64,000 bases of DNA from Terriglobales bacterium (GTDB taxonomy: Bacteria > Acidobacteriota > Terriglobia > Terriglobales > Acidobacteriaceae), in the NCBI GenBank assembly GCA_030038475.1, contig JASHOU010000131.1, positions 1 to 64,000 on the forward strand, read 5' to 3'. How positions within the stretch are numbered: the stretch's first letter is position 1; every line of letters starts with the position of its first letter. The notes under the pieces are model-generated. The model did not search any database. It saw only the letters and a program-made list of their open reading frames with translations, and had not been told where the DNA came from. Made by a program: the position numbers and the translations under genes. Below are positions 34,596 through 45,456 of this stretch, piece by piece.

Positions 34596-36228
34596 AGTCA
34601 TTTCCACTGAGCGCACGGCTGTAACCGAAGCTCCTGCCACTTCATCGCCTTCCGTCGAGGTCTTCGCCGTGTATGGTGTTGAGCCTGAAATCCAGGCCTA
34701 CGCCATGGCCAAGTATTCGCGCTCGTCGCTTTCGATGAAAGAGTCGCTGCGCGAAATCACGGCGCAGAAAGCGGAGAAATTTCTCAACACTTTTTATTTT
34801 CAATATGGGCACCGCTCGATCGCCGATCTTGCCCACATCGCACTGGCCATCGAGCGGCTCTCGATTCTCGCCGCGATTGTCGTCGCCGACGAGCAGCGCT
34901 GGGACGGCCAGGAGCGCTCGACTCGCTATCAGAATTTCAGGAAGAGCGGCTATTACACGCCTGCTTTTCAGAATGACGCGGGCAAGAGTGACGGTAAGAA
35001 TGCCGCAGCCGCGCGCACCCTGTATCGGGAAACCGTCGAGTCGTTATTCGCGGCCTACGAAAAAGTTTCCGAGCGCACGTTCGAGTGTCTCGCTGGCATT
35101 ACGCCTCGCCCGGCTGAGATGAAACCGGAAGCTTACGAGCGCACCCTGCGCGCCCGCGCTTTCGATATTTCGCGCTATCTGCTGCCGCTCGCCACCAATA
35201 CCTCGCTCGGCGAGATCGTCAACGCCCGCACCCTCGAAAAACAAATCGCGCATTTGCTGTCGCAGCCGCATAACGAAGTGCGCGAACTTGGTGCGCTGCT
35301 CAAACACGCTGCTGTTTCTCCGGCCTACAACGCCAACGAAGAAAGTTTGCGCGCGCTTGTCGATGAGATTCGCGCCGTGTCACCGGAGATCGCCGACCGT
35401 GCTGAACACGAACTGCTGCGCGAGGTGCGGGTCGCGCCCACGCTGGTCAAATATGCCGATCCGAATCTCTACGAAATCGAAACCCGCCGCGAGCTCACCC
35501 ATGCAGCGAAAGATCTGATGCGCGGAGCCGCCATCGAACCTGCTCCGCTGGTCGATCTGATCGACACTGAGTCATCCGATAAAAATGGGCGCGGTGCCGA
35601 CGCATTCGAGATCGAGCTCGCCACGACGCTCGTCTATGGCTACTGTCATTATTCTTACCGGCAAATTCGCCGCGCGGTTGAGGCCGCGGGCGAGGCGCGT
35701 CGCCGCGAGATCATCGAACTTGGCCTGCGCCATCGCGGCCCGCATGACGAGATGCCGCGTCCCTTCTTTGCCGGCCAGCAGTTCTGCTTTGACATCCTCA
35801 TGGATATCGGCGGCTTCCGCGATATGCACCGGCACCGCCGCTGCGTGCAGATCATGCAGGATTTCACGACCGTGCACGGATTTGAAACGCCGTCCGAAGT
35901 CGAGTTGGCTAGCGTCAGCAACGACTATAACAAGGCGATGAAGCGCGCAGAAGCGGCGGTCGAAAAGTTGGCGGCGTATGGTGGCGAAGAAGCACAACAA
36001 AATTCGCAGTACGCCATTCCGCTCGCGTTTCGCAAGCGCACGCTCTTCAAGATGGATTTCGCCGAAGTTGTGTACATTTCCGAACTGCGGACTACTCCAG
36101 CCGGGCACACTTCGTATCGCAACGTGGCCTACGCTATGTATGAAGCCGTCGCAAAAAAGTATCCGGCGCTGGCCAAATATTTTCGCGTCCACGACGTTCG
36201 CGAACCGGTGGATCTGCTGAAACGTTGA
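34588..36228 (+). CDS. thyX: Double-length ThyX-like FAD-dependent thymidylate synthase
   Basis: A 546-residue protein of two ThyX-like halves. The first half has FYFQYGHRSIADLAHIALAI and ADEQRWDGQERSTRYQNFR, which carries the E-R-S-T-R-Y part of the ThyX signature. The second half has ILMDIGGFRDMHRHRRCVQI, which carries an R-H-R-R part, and LFKMDFAEVVYISELRTTPA. Classical ThyX (about 220-250 residues) has RHRxxSxNExSxRY in one piece. The enzyme methylates dUMP to dTMP using folate and FAD. It begins inside the end of motB, so it may be co-transcribed with the motor genes. Confidence 0.8.
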   Translation: MSEVISTERTAVTEAPATSSPSVEVFAVYGVEPEIQAYAMAKYSRSSLSMKESLREITAQKAEKFLNTFYFQYGHRSIADLAHIALAIERLSILAAIVVADEQRWDGQERSTRYQNFRKSGYYTPAFQNDAGKSDGKNAAAARTLYRETVESLFAAYEKVSERTFECLAGITPRPAEMKPEAYERTLRARAFDISRYLLPLATNTSLGEIVNARTLEKQIAHLLSQPHNEVRELGALLKHAAVSPAYNANEESLRALVDEIRAVSPEIADRAEHELLREVRVAPTLVKYADPNLYEIETRRELTHAAKDLMRGAAIEPAPLVDLIDTESSDKNGRGADAFEIELATTLVYGYCHYSYRQIRRAVEAAGEARRREIIELGLRHRGPHDEMPRPFFAGQQFCFDILMDIGGFRDMHRHRRCVQIMQDFTTVHGFETPSEVELASVSNDYNKAMKRAEAAVEKLAAYGGEEAQQNSQYAIPLAFRKRTLFKMDFAEVVYISELRTTPAGHTSYRNVAYAMYEAVAKKYPALAKYFRVHDVREPVDLLKR

Positions 36229-36374
36229 GCAAGTGTGATGTGGCGCTCTAGCTGCGAAACTCGGCGAATGTAGAAACGGCGTCCGCGTAGTGGTGCAGTT
36301 TGGGTGTCATCCCGAGCAAGCGGCCCCCGCAAAAATTGACGGCGCTCAACCTCAAACTCTAAAATCGCTCACAC

Positions 36375-36752
36375 ATGCCTCTTTACGAATACCTGTGCAA
36401 AAAGTGCGGACACCGCTTCGAAAAAATCCTTAAGTTCTCCGATAAGCATCTGAAGAAATGCCCCGAATGCGGAGGCGCGATCGAGCAGGTAATCTCCGCG
36501 CCAGCCGTGCAGTTTAAGGGCTCAGGCTGGTACGTGACCGACTACGCGAAAAAACCGGCTGGCTCGGTTACAGAGTCCAAAGCGCCCGCCGAAGGCGACA
36601 GCGCAAAATCGGAAACAAAGGAAACAAAGGAAACCAAGGAAACAAAGGAAACAAAGGACTCCGCGTCCAGTTCCGGTTCCAGCTCCAAAGACAGCAAAAA
36701 AGAAGACAAGCCCAAGTCCGATAGCTCGCAGAAGAGACAGAAGAAAGACTAA
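36375..36752 (+). CDS. FmdB-family zinc-ribbon protein with ETK repeats
   Basis: A 125-residue protein whose N-terminal 45 residues are the FmdB zinc ribbon: YEYLCKKCGHRFEKILKFSD, then LKKCPECGGAIEQVISAPAV and FKGSGWYVTDYAK. The two CxxC pairs bind zinc; the family is often seen beside regulatory or nucleic-acid genes but has no fixed role. The second half is a charged low-complexity tail with five E-T-K units encoded by a 9-base tandem repeat (about 36612-36660), then Ser/Lys. Confidence 0.85.
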   Translation: MPLYEYLCKKCGHRFEKILKFSDKHLKKCPECGGAIEQVISAPAVQFKGSGWYVTDYAKKPAGSVTESKAPAEGDSAKSETKETKETKETKETKDSASSSGSSSKDSKKEDKPKSDSSQKRQKKD

Positions 36753-36833
36753 AGACTGAGGATTACGGATTCAGGATCGGCTTGAGGAGGCGATCGAAAC
36801 CGGCATTCCGGAATTCTGAAACTTCATGACTCC

Positions 36834-36858
36834 GAAACTCTGAAACCTTGAAACTTTG
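36834..36858. repeat. Third copy of the GTTTCAAA-type repeat
   Basis: The reverse complement of this stretch (CAAAGTTTCAAGGTTTCAGA and following bases) is identical to the core of 20211-20244. It lies between the convergent ends of the fmdB-like and pgeF genes, with no four-helix-bundle gene nearby. Confidence 0.7.
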
Positions 36859-36863
36859 CAACC

Positions 36864-37757
36864 TTATCCTCTTATTCCCACTGCCGCCATCATCCTCCCG
36901 GTCACACCTCTTTCGGCTCTATAACTGAACAGCAACTCCGTGTTGCACGCAGTACATGGCGCCGCCCAATCGATATTTTTGGCCAGCACACCTGCATCCA
37001 GCAATTGCCGCCGGTTGGCTTCGGCCAGATCGAGAAAAAGTTTCGGCGGCAGTTCGCCGTGTCCCGGAGCGCGCGCGGTTAAAAATAGCAGCGGATATTT
37101 TTCGCGCACCGGGTCCGACTCTTTCACCTCGCAAAACAAACTTTCGGCATACGAAAACTGAGATTCAAACTTGCCCCGCACTTCTTCGCCGACTTCGTAG
37201 CAGCATCCGCGCACGCCGGGCCCGATCGCCGCGACCAGGTTCCGCGGATCGCTTCCGAAGTGTTTCCGCATCTCGCCCACGCCTTTTTCGACGATGCGCT
37301 GCACCGTGCCGCGCCACCCGGCGTGAAACACCCCGATTGCGCGCCGTTTCCGATCCCCCAGAATGATGGGCAGGCAATCGGCAGTGAGGACAGCCAAGAC
37401 CAAGCCCGGCGTGTCGGTGACCATGCCATCCCCGGTCAGCGGCTCTTGCGGCGTTTGAGCGGCGGGCATTTGATCGATTCGATGAATCAAGTCCGAATGA
37501 ATCTGGCGCAGCGTAACCAGCGGCCAGCTCTTGCGGCCGTTGGCGGCGCCGAGCGCGCCGAGAAAAAGCTCGCGATTGCGCTCGACGGCCGTGTGCGAGT
37601 CCTGTGGCGTAAATCCGAGATTGAGCGCGCCGCCGCCGTACGCGCGCGAGACCCCGCCGATACGAGTGGAAAAGGCATGCACCAGCCAGGCCAGTTTGTC
37701 CAGCTTCTGGCTACGCAATAGTTGTAGCTTGTTTCGTGCGATGCCGGCAGTCACCAC
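36864..37757 (-). CDS. pgeF: Peptidoglycan editing factor PgeF (YfiH, multicopper polyphenol oxidase family)
   Basis: A 297-residue protein with the full metal-site signature: VTLRQIHSDLIHRID, VLTADCLPIILGDRKRRAIG, VFHAGWRGTVQRIVEKGVGE and the C-terminal DWAAPCTACNTELLFSYRAE. In this family the His, Cys and His residues bind zinc or copper. PgeF removes misincorporated serine from cell-wall precursors in E. coli; other members have purine or oxidase activities. Start is a GTG at 37757 without a strong ribosome-binding site. Confidence 0.92.
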   Translation of the reverse strand: MVTAGIARNKLQLLRSQKLDKLAWLVHAFSTRIGGVSRAYGGGALNLGFTPQDSHTAVERNRELFLGALGAANGRKSWPLVTLRQIHSDLIHRIDQMPAAQTPQEPLTGDGMVTDTPGLVLAVLTADCLPIILGDRKRRAIGVFHAGWRGTVQRIVEKGVGEMRKHFGSDPRNLVAAIGPGVRGCCYEVGEEVRGKFESQFSYAESLFCEVKESDPVREKYPLLFLTARAPGHGELPPKLFLDLAEANRRQLLDAGVLAKNIDWAAPCTACNTELLFSYRAERGVTGRMMAAVGIRG

Positions 37758-37785
37758 AGGTCTTTACTTCTATTCTTCATCACTT

Positions 37786-37986
37786 CTATTCTTCGACGTC
37801 AAAGTAAATCCTCGTTGTGGCGCGGTATTGCTGAACTTTTTTCCCGTCCAACTGCATATCGAGCGAATCCACATGGGCCCATTTGATGCCGCGCACGGTT
37901 TTCGCCGCTTCTTTTACGGCCGCCTCTGCCGCCTTGGCAAAACTTTCCTTGGAAACTCCCACCACGTCGATAACTTTCTGCGTCAT
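37786..37986 (-). CDS. Dodecin
   Basis: A 66-residue protein (MTQKVIDVVGVSKESFAKAA, then TVRGIKWAHVDSLDMQLDGK and a beta end). Dodecins form 12-subunit shells that store flavin; the W in IKWAHV is the flavin-stacking residue. The frame extends 15 codons upstream, but ATG 37986 is preceded by GAGGAGC and gives the usual dodecin length. The pgeF start lies 28 bases after its stop, so they may share a transcript. Confidence 0.92.
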   Translation of the reverse strand: MTQKVIDVVGVSKESFAKAAEAAVKEAAKTVRGIKWAHVDSLDMQLDGKKVQQYRATTRIYFDVEE

Positions 37987-38162
37987 TCCACGCTCCTCGT
38001 TTCGCTCTTTTCGTTGCGATCTCATTACCATCGGAATTGTAGCCGATTTTGCGAACTTGGCCTTGAGATCAAAATTCGGGTCTTGTCCTTAAATGCGCCG
38101 TTTAGGACACCACCAAAATTCGGGATTTGCAGAAAAAAGATTTGCAGGCGAAAGCGTTTGCC

Positions 38163-38211
38163 AAAAAAAGCTGCGAGCCTCGAAGGTTGTTCGAAGCCCG
38201 CGGCTCGCAGC
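38163..38211 (-). terminator. Rho-independent terminator after the 38249-39190 gene
   Basis: On the minus strand GCTGCGAGCC (38202-38211) pairs perfectly with GGCTCGCAGC (38170-38179), with an inner TCGAA/TTCGA stem, and is followed by seven T (38163-38169). It ends transcription of the membrane-anchored protein before dodecin. Confidence 0.88.
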
Positions 38212-38248
38212 CAGCTAAAGGCGAGTAAACAATCGTTGGAGCGTTGCC

Positions 38249-39190
38249 TTACTCCTTCCCGCCATTCGCGCCGGTAGCTTCCGATTCAACGGCAGGTTTT
38301 TCGTCGACCGGGTTGATCTTCACCGTGGCGAGAATCTTCTCCAGCCTGGCGAAAATCTGGTCGCGGTCGACATGCTTTACGCCGCCTTCGGTCGTAAGGC
38401 CCTCAGTGCCCAGTCCCAGCACATACTCGTAGCAAGCGCCGTTTTCGTAGCTATGGTAGTACTGCGTTTCGGCCTGCGCCGTATCGCTGGCGGAGAAGCT
38501 CGAGGTCATCTCCATATTGGAGTCGCCGATTTTGACATTTTCGGCGTCGACCGGTTCGCCATCGGCATTGCGCGTGTCAACAAAAGCGAAGTGCGAACAC
38601 TCCTGCTCGGAGACATTGTGGTTAACGCTGACATTGAAAAAGGCGGAGGCAAAATCCGTGCCCAGATAGGAATTGGCCGGGACGCCCACGGTTGCGATGG
38701 TGATTCCACCGGGCTGCGCAAAGTTCATCGAGACGTCGCCCAATCCGGCGAGCTGCGGCTGCGCCTTCTCGCCCGAGGCCAGGGCAAACTTTCGTGGGTA
38801 GAGGAACGAAACGCCGGAGTTGGCGTCGCTGTACATCACGTTTGCCGGACGCTTCTTTGGTGTTTTCTTGGCTGTCGCAGTTGGAGCCGCGACAGTCGGG
38901 GTTGAGGCCGCTGTAATTGCGGGCGCGGCTGCGGGTTCTACCGCCGGGCCGGATACGCCGACCAGTGCCGGTTTCGGCTCTTGCTTCGAGCAGGCGCTCA
39001 CCGCGAGCAGGGCTCCGAGGATCGCGAAGCAGGCGATCATGGCAAACTTCTGCTGGCGCGACCAGGACGTAAGAGCCGTCCCGGAGATTGGATTGTCAGT
39101 TGTCGGGTTGGTGAGTTTCTGGTTGGTGCGTTTCTCTTCGTGCTTGTTAACACCGGATTTGTTGTCGTCGGATTTCCAGGTAGTAGTCAT
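38249..39190 (-). CDS. Membrane-anchored protein with Ala/Pro/Thr linker
   Basis: A 313-residue protein. After a polar 45-residue N-terminus comes one hydrophobic segment (FAMIACFAILGALLAVSACS) that ends in a lipobox-like Cys, then an Ala/Pro/Thr linker (ITAASTPTVAAPTATAKKTP) and a globular C-terminal domain (SDANSGVSFLYPRKFALASG, ETQYYHSYENGACYEYVLGL). The long N-terminus before the hydrophobic segment argues for a type II membrane anchor more than for a lipoprotein. The domain resembles PsbP/DUF1795-like surface domains only weakly. ATG 39190 follows GGAGGTG. Confidence 0.7.
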   Translation of the reverse strand: MTTTWKSDDNKSGVNKHEEKRTNQKLTNPTTDNPISGTALTSWSRQQKFAMIACFAILGALLAVSACSKQEPKPALVGVSGPAVEPAAAPAITAASTPTVAAPTATAKKTPKKRPANVMYSDANSGVSFLYPRKFALASGEKAQPQLAGLGDVSMNFAQPGGITIATVGVPANSYLGTDFASAFFNVSVNHNVSEQECSHFAFVDTRNADGEPVDAENVKIGDSNMEMTSSFSASDTAQAETQYYHSYENGACYEYVLGLGTEGLTTEGGVKHVDRDQIFARLEKILATVKINPVDEKPAVESEATGANGGKE

Positions 39191-39365
39191 TGTGTCACCT
39201 CCTCTGCGGCTGGCGCAGTCGGAAGGGATAAGGCAGGCAAGCGGCCAAATTGGCTGCATTGATACGACACGACTTAAATAACCGCAGGGCGCGGCCGGGT
39301 GTGCGCCGCCATATACGGTGTGTGACTCGCTACACGTTCCTTCAGCCGCGTCGGCTGACGCTAGA

Positions 39366-40250
39366 ATGTTCTTCGTGAGCGACGATGTTGTAACGAAATC
39401 CGGCCGCAGATATCGCGGGCGCCTCGCGCCTTCGCCGACCGGCTTGCTTCATATTGGTCATGCGCGAACCTTCTGGATCGCGGCGCAACGCGCAATCGAG
39501 CGCCGGGGAACGCTGATCTTGCGCAATGAGGATCTCGACCCGCAGCGCTCGCGGCCAGAATTTGCGCGCGCCATGATCGAAGACCTGCGCTGGCTCGGAA
39601 TTGACTGGAGCGAGGGCCCGGATTGCGGCGGCCCGTACAGCCCTTATTCGCAAAGCGAGCGTAGGAATCATTATTTGCAGGCGTGGCGGCGGCTGCGCGA
39701 CAGCGGATTCATTTACCCGTGCATCTGTTCGCGCAAGGATCTGGCCCAGTCGGCGAGCGCTCCGAACGATGCCGATGACGAACCCATCTATCCGGGGACT
39801 TGCCGCGAGCGCACCGCAGACCCGTTCCATACGCCCGCCGGTGTGAATTGGCGCTTCCGCGTGCCAGACGGCGAGCCGATTGAGTTTACAGATTTGAATC
39901 TCGGTCGCCAGCGCTTTCTCGCCGGCAAGAATCCCAAAAACGATTTCGGCGATTTCATGGTGTGGCGTCGCGATGACGTCCCCGCCTATCAACTCGCCGT
40001 CGTGGTTGACGACGCAGCCATGCAGATCACAGAAGTTGTACGCGGAGCGGACCTGCTGAAGTCGACTGCGCGGCAACTGCTGTTGCTGCACGCGCTCGGC
40101 TACGGCGCGCCTGGTTACTTTCACTGCGAACTGGTGCGGGACGCCGCCGGGGCGCGGCTCGCGAAACGGCACGATGCCTTGAGCATCCGGTATTTGCGCG
40201 AGCAAGGGATGACGCCAAAAGAGGTTTTAGCTCTGGCCGGTTGGCCGTAA
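39366..40250 (+). CDS. gluQ: Glutamyl-Q tRNA(Asp) synthetase
   Basis: A 294-residue truncated GluRS paralogue. The class I HIGH motif is in GRLAPSPTGLLHIGHARTFW, the zinc ligands are in YPCICSRKDL and YPGTCRE (CxC...YxxxC), and the KMSKS-like motif is GARLAKRHDALSI. It lacks the anticodon-binding domain, which is typical for GluQ-RS. It charges queuosine at position 34 of tRNA(Asp) with glutamate. The genes queE and queD for queuosine synthesis lie 4 kb downstream. ATG 39366 is chosen since the upstream extension has no homology. Confidence 0.92.
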   Translation: MFFVSDDVVTKSGRRYRGRLAPSPTGLLHIGHARTFWIAAQRAIERRGTLILRNEDLDPQRSRPEFARAMIEDLRWLGIDWSEGPDCGGPYSPYSQSERRNHYLQAWRRLRDSGFIYPCICSRKDLAQSASAPNDADDEPIYPGTCRERTADPFHTPAGVNWRFRVPDGEPIEFTDLNLGRQRFLAGKNPKNDFGDFMVWRRDDVPAYQLAVVVDDAAMQITEVVRGADLLKSTARQLLLLHALGYGAPGYFHCELVRDAAGARLAKRHDALSIRYLREQGMTPKEVLALAGWP

Positions 40251-40358
40251 CTCGGTGACACTTTCGTTCTGCAGGCGAGTTACTACTGTAGTTATAGACC
40301 GCAGTCAGGCGAGTTACCATAATAAGAACGGCTCCGCATAGCGAACTGGGAGAGAGTT

Positions 40359-40925
40359 ATGTCGCGAACGTTCTTCAGAGTCTTACTTATTGCAGCCATA
40401 CTTGTTGCCTTGGCGAACTCAACTGCCTATAGCCAATCGCTCGGTGATATCGCCCGCGAAAATCAGGAAGAGAAAGCGGCGCAAGCGGCGAACGCACCCG
40501 CGCCAAAGGTGATCACGAACAAAGATCTGCCTACGGATCCCGACGCCGGCTCAACGTCGTCCGCAACCGCCGCGCCCGTGGCCAACAAGCCTGCGGATCC
40601 TATGGCGAAACAGCGCGCCGAACACCAAGCGGAGCAGCGCTACGCGCAACAACGCCAGGCCGAGCAACGTGCCGCTGAGCAGTGGAAGCGGCAGATCCTG
40701 GCACAAAAGAATAAGGTGGCTGTGCTGCAAGCGCGAATGAACCAGATACATGCTTCCCTTCAGGCTGCAAGTGGGAGCGTTGCAGCCGATGGACCGTATA
40801 CCGGCTATCAGGCAAGGCGTGCCGTGCAAGTCCAGCAGCAACTCAATGAGCAGAGGCGGAAGCTCGACCAGATGCAGGAAGCCGCGCGCCACGCCGGCAT
40901 GCACACGACGGTCTACGACCCGTAG
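40359..40925 (+). CDS. Secreted Gln/Ala-rich coiled-coil protein
   Basis: A 188-residue protein with a signal peptide (FRVLLIAAILVALANSTAYS, cleavage near SQS) and a mature part rich in Gln, Ala, Arg and Glu. Heptad-like stretches (QRAEHQAEQRYAQQRQAEQR, then ILAQKNKVAVLQARMNQIHA) predict a long coiled coil. GGGAGAG precedes the ATG. It resembles other acidobacterial periplasmic coiled-coil proteins in style; no function is assigned. Confidence 0.7.
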   Translation: MSRTFFRVLLIAAILVALANSTAYSQSLGDIARENQEEKAAQAANAPAPKVITNKDLPTDPDAGSTSSATAAPVANKPADPMAKQRAEHQAEQRYAQQRQAEQRAAEQWKRQILAQKNKVAVLQARMNQIHASLQAASGSVAADGPYTGYQARRAVQVQQQLNEQRRKLDQMQEAARHAGMHTTVYDP

Positions 40926-41193
40926 GCCGTTTTGATCCCCCAGCGGTTCTCTTAGCGTCCCACGCAAGCCGCATTTCCTAGGCAATTGGATCACCGGCGG
41001 CGAGCCCCGTTCCCTGCCCGACAGCGCTGTTTTGCCGTTTCGCCGCTGCCAAAGCCTCGTTTTAGGCGGATTTTGAGGCGGTACCTTTCTGAAAACCGCA
41101 TAAAATCTGCATAAAATGCTACTTTTCCACAGCAAGGTGCGTTATTATGCGCTCGATACAGGCAAATTTGTAAAGTTCCTGAAGGAGGAATTC

Positions 41194-41487
41194 ATGGCTT
41201 CTGGCATGACCAAAACTCAGCTCACCCGTCACTTGGCCGAGAAGATCGGCTCCAACAACAAGACTGCCGCCACTTTTCTGGAACACCTCGCCGACACGGC
41301 GATCAAAGAGACTAAGAAGAACGGTGTGTTCGTTGTGCCCGGCCTCGGCCGCCTGGTGAAGGCGCATCGCAAGGCCCGCATGGGGCGCAATCCGCAGACC
41401 GGCGAACCGATTCAGATCAAGGCGAAGACGGTCGTAAAATTCCGCGTGGCGAAAGCCGCAAAGGACGCGATCGCACCCAAAAAGTAA
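41194..41487 (+). CDS. HU-family DNA-binding protein
   Basis: A 97-residue nucleoid protein of the HU/IHF family: MTKTQLTRHLAEKIGSNNKT, the dimerisation region, then FVVPGLGRLVKAHRKARMGR and NPQTGEPIQIKAKTVVKFRV, which includes the DNA-intercalating arm. GAAGGAGG precedes ATG 41194. The upstream region has TAAAAT-type AT-rich stretches (41095-41120) suitable for a strong housekeeping promoter. A perfect 10-bp hairpin follows the gene. Confidence 0.95.
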   Translation: MASGMTKTQLTRHLAEKIGSNNKTAATFLEHLADTAIKETKKNGVFVVPGLGRLVKAHRKARMGRNPQTGEPIQIKAKTVVKFRVAKAAKDAIAPKK

Positions 41488-41532
41488 TTGATGTGTGGCG
41501 CGGCGCCCTTGCCGCGAAAAAGTTGAAGAGAA

Positions 41533-41565
41533 GGAAAAGGCCGGCGTTCGCAGCTGGCCTTTTCC
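41533..41565 (+). terminator. Terminator hairpin after the HU gene
   Basis: GGAAAAGGCC (41533-41542) and GGCCTTTTCC (41556-41565) form a perfect 10-bp stem with a 13-base loop. The A/T run lies inside the stem, so it may work in both directions between HU and the convergent phosphodiesterase gene. Confidence 0.75.
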
Positions 41566-41611
41566 AATGCTGTCGCAACTTTCACGTGAACAGCTAGACT
41601 TCCAATTTTCA

Positions 41612-42085
41612 CTAATTCGGCAATTCCACTAATTCCGCTTCCACTTTCCCGCGCGCGATTCTCAATCTTCCTACGGTTACCGGCAAACGAAAGCGTCGCG
41701 GCCCGGCACTCCCGGGATTGAAATAGAGCACGCCGTTTTTCTCTTCAATCTTCGGCTGATGGCTGTGGCCGTAGATCACTACGCGAAATCCGGCGGCTTC
41801 CGGCTTCAGATCGAGTCGCCCGAAATCGTGCAGCATATAAATGGAGACGCCGCTTACCTCGACAACCTCGGTTTCTGGCAGCGCGCGTCCCCACGCAGAA
41901 GTGTCAACATTCCCGCGGACAGCCGTTACTGGCGCGATCCGCGCCAGCGCTTTCAGAATTTCCGGCGCGCCGACATCGCCGGCGTGCAAAATGCGATACG
42001 ATCCGCGCAGCGGTTCGACGGCCTCATTTCGCAGCAGACCATGCGTATCGGAAATCACGCCGACGATTACCGGTTTCCTAATCAT
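41612..42085 (-). CDS. YfcE/MJ0936-type metallophosphoesterase
   Basis: A 157-residue calcineurin-like phosphoesterase. Metal ligands are in VISDTHG, LHAGDVG, VRGNVD, and IYGHSHQPK followed by NPGSAG. The short form with this motif order matches the YfcE/MJ0936 family of phosphodiesterases. Substrate is unknown. It converges with HU and is divergent from recQ. Confidence 0.92.
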   Translation of the reverse strand: MIRKPVIVGVISDTHGLLRNEAVEPLRGSYRILHAGDVGAPEILKALARIAPVTAVRGNVDTSAWGRALPETEVVEVSGVSIYMLHDFGRLDLKPEAAGFRVVIYGHSHQPKIEEKNGVLYFNPGSAGPRRFRLPVTVGRLRIARGKVEAELVELPN

Positions 42086-42190
42086 CCGACTTCCTAGTTA
42101 CCAAGGCCACTTCGCCAAACTTGAATTCGTCACAAATAGACGGTCGAGCGCTCACAGCAGCGAAAATGCCCCTAACGCTATACTCCGACT

Positions 42191-44119
<1,929 letters not shown>

Positions 44120-44163
44120 CGTGTTCTTCGCATCGAATTCATCTTTTCGTCCAGGAAGGGGCC

Positions 44164-44847
44164 CTACACGCCCTTCGCAGCCGGATCCCAGATCAGTTTG
44201 TGAATTTGCAGGTTGAGCCGTGCCGGAACGTCATCGGCCAGGATCCACTGCGCGAGTTCCTGCGGATCGAGCAGGCAGTGCGAAATATCGCGCGCGCCGG
44301 AAGCGGTTTTCTCAAACGCCGGTGAAAACAAAATGGCATGAACGCGCTCGGCCAAGTCGTGACGTAAGACGAAGTCGCGGGCAAATTCGTAATCGGAGCG
44401 ATCGCTCAGAACGAACTTGAGTTCGTCGTGATTCTCCAGCGCTTGCAGATTCCCGAGCGCGAAGGTATCGGGCGCGCCGGAGTGCGGACACTTCACATCG
44501 ACGATCTTGATGACTTGCTTCGGAACTCGCGCCAGCAACCGTTCGCCGCTAGTCTCGAGCAGAATCTTATAGTCGGCGTCCAGAAGTTGCTCCATCAGCG
44601 GAATAACTTCGCGCTCCTGCAGCATCGGTTCACCGCCGGTGATCTCCACCAGCCCGCCGCGCGGACTCAGCCGGGCAACTTTGCCGAGGACTTCCGGCAG
44701 CGTCATCTTGCGCCCGCCATAGAAACTGAACTCGCTGTCGCACCACGAGCAGCGCAGGTTGCATCCGGTGAGCCGCACGAAAACGCAAGGCAGGCCGGCG
44801 TAGGTCGATTCGCCTTGCAGCGACTTGTAGATTTCGGTTATCTGCAT
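44164..44847 (-). CDS. queE: 7-carboxy-7-deazaguanine synthase QueE
   Basis: A 227-residue radical SAM enzyme. The cluster motif is CNLRCSWCDSEFSFYGG (CxxxCxxC) after MQITEIYKSLQGESTYAGLP, and the SAM-binding ITGGEPMLQ follows. QueE makes CDG from CPH4 on the way to preQ0 and queuosine. The second gene of the queD-queE pair; a 126-base repeat-armed spacer separates them. gluQ upstream uses the end product. Confidence 0.95.
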   Translation of the reverse strand: MQITEIYKSLQGESTYAGLPCVFVRLTGCNLRCSWCDSEFSFYGGRKMTLPEVLGKVARLSPRGGLVEITGGEPMLQEREVIPLMEQLLDADYKILLETSGERLLARVPKQVIKIVDVKCPHSGAPDTFALGNLQALENHDELKFVLSDRSDYEFARDFVLRHDLAERVHAILFSPAFEKTASGARDISHCLLDPQELAQWILADDVPARLNLQIHKLIWDPAAKGV

Positions 44848-44852
44848 GAATG

Positions 44853-44970
44853 CATCGGGTGATCGGGCCGTTGGTTCATCGGGCCATCGGGTAATCGGTT
44901 CATCGGGTCATCGAAGTTCAAAGCTAGAGTCTTAGATTACCGATGGCCCGATCGCACGATGAACCGATCC
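44853..44970. repeat. Inverted arms of an ATCGGTTCATCGGG-type repeat between queD and queE
   Basis: The left arm (44853-44914) is a run of overlapping ATCGGGC, GGTTCATCGGG and CATCGGGTAATCGG units. The right arm (44936-44970) is the reverse complement type (ATTACCGATGGCCCGAT, ATGAACCGATCC). A 21-base unique centre separates them. The whole queD-queE spacer is made of this. Confidence 0.7.
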
Positions 44971-44973
44971 GTC

Positions 44974-45351
44974 TCACTCGCTGTAGCGCGCCGTAGTCGT
45001 GTCGGTTTCAAAAACGGTAACGTCTTTCACCCTCACCCTGCCGTTCGTTACCGACCTTAAGCGTGTGTTGGTTTCATCGTAGAAATATTTGGCAAGGTTC
45101 TCCGCGGAGGGATTGAGCACGGTGAAGGGTTCGATGTCGTTGATCATCTGGTGGTCAAGACGTTCGATGGCGTGCTTCATCACGTCTTTCAGATCTTTGA
45201 AATCGAGCAGCAGTCCGGCTTTATCGAGCTCTGCACCGGCCAGGGTCACACGAATCCTGTAGTTGTGGCCGTGTGGTTTTTCGCACTTGCCCTTGTAGTT
45301 GCGCAGGTAATGTCCTGCGGCAAACGTGTCTTCAACGGTGACTTCGTACAT
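44974..45351 (-). CDS. queD: 6-carboxytetrahydropterin synthase QueD
   Basis: A 125-residue PTPS/QueD enzyme. Zinc ligands are the His of FAAGHYL and the two of KPHGHNY, and the catalytic Cys is in KGKCEKPHG. LLLDFKDLKDVMKHAIERLD and a second His in LDHQMIND complete the signature. QueD converts dihydroneopterin triphosphate to 6-carboxytetrahydropterin, the step before QueE. It is first in the minus-strand queD-queE unit. Confidence 0.95.
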   Translation of the reverse strand: MYEVTVEDTFAAGHYLRNYKGKCEKPHGHNYRIRVTLAGAELDKAGLLLDFKDLKDVMKHAIERLDHQMINDIEPFTVLNPSAENLAKYFYDETNTRLRSVTNGRVRVKDVTVFETDTTTARYSE

Positions 45352-45456
45352 GAATCCAGCCAGCCTCGCCCCTGGCCCACGCTAGTTTATTGTACCTTTT
45401 GAGAGTACGGTAAACACGGCGCCATCATTTCTGCGCTGAATCTCCGTGCTGAATCC

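Noticed and set aside
36612-36660. Nine-base tandem repeat taken for a regulatory array
   Set aside because: It is in frame within the fmdB-like gene and encodes E-T-K units of a charged tail.
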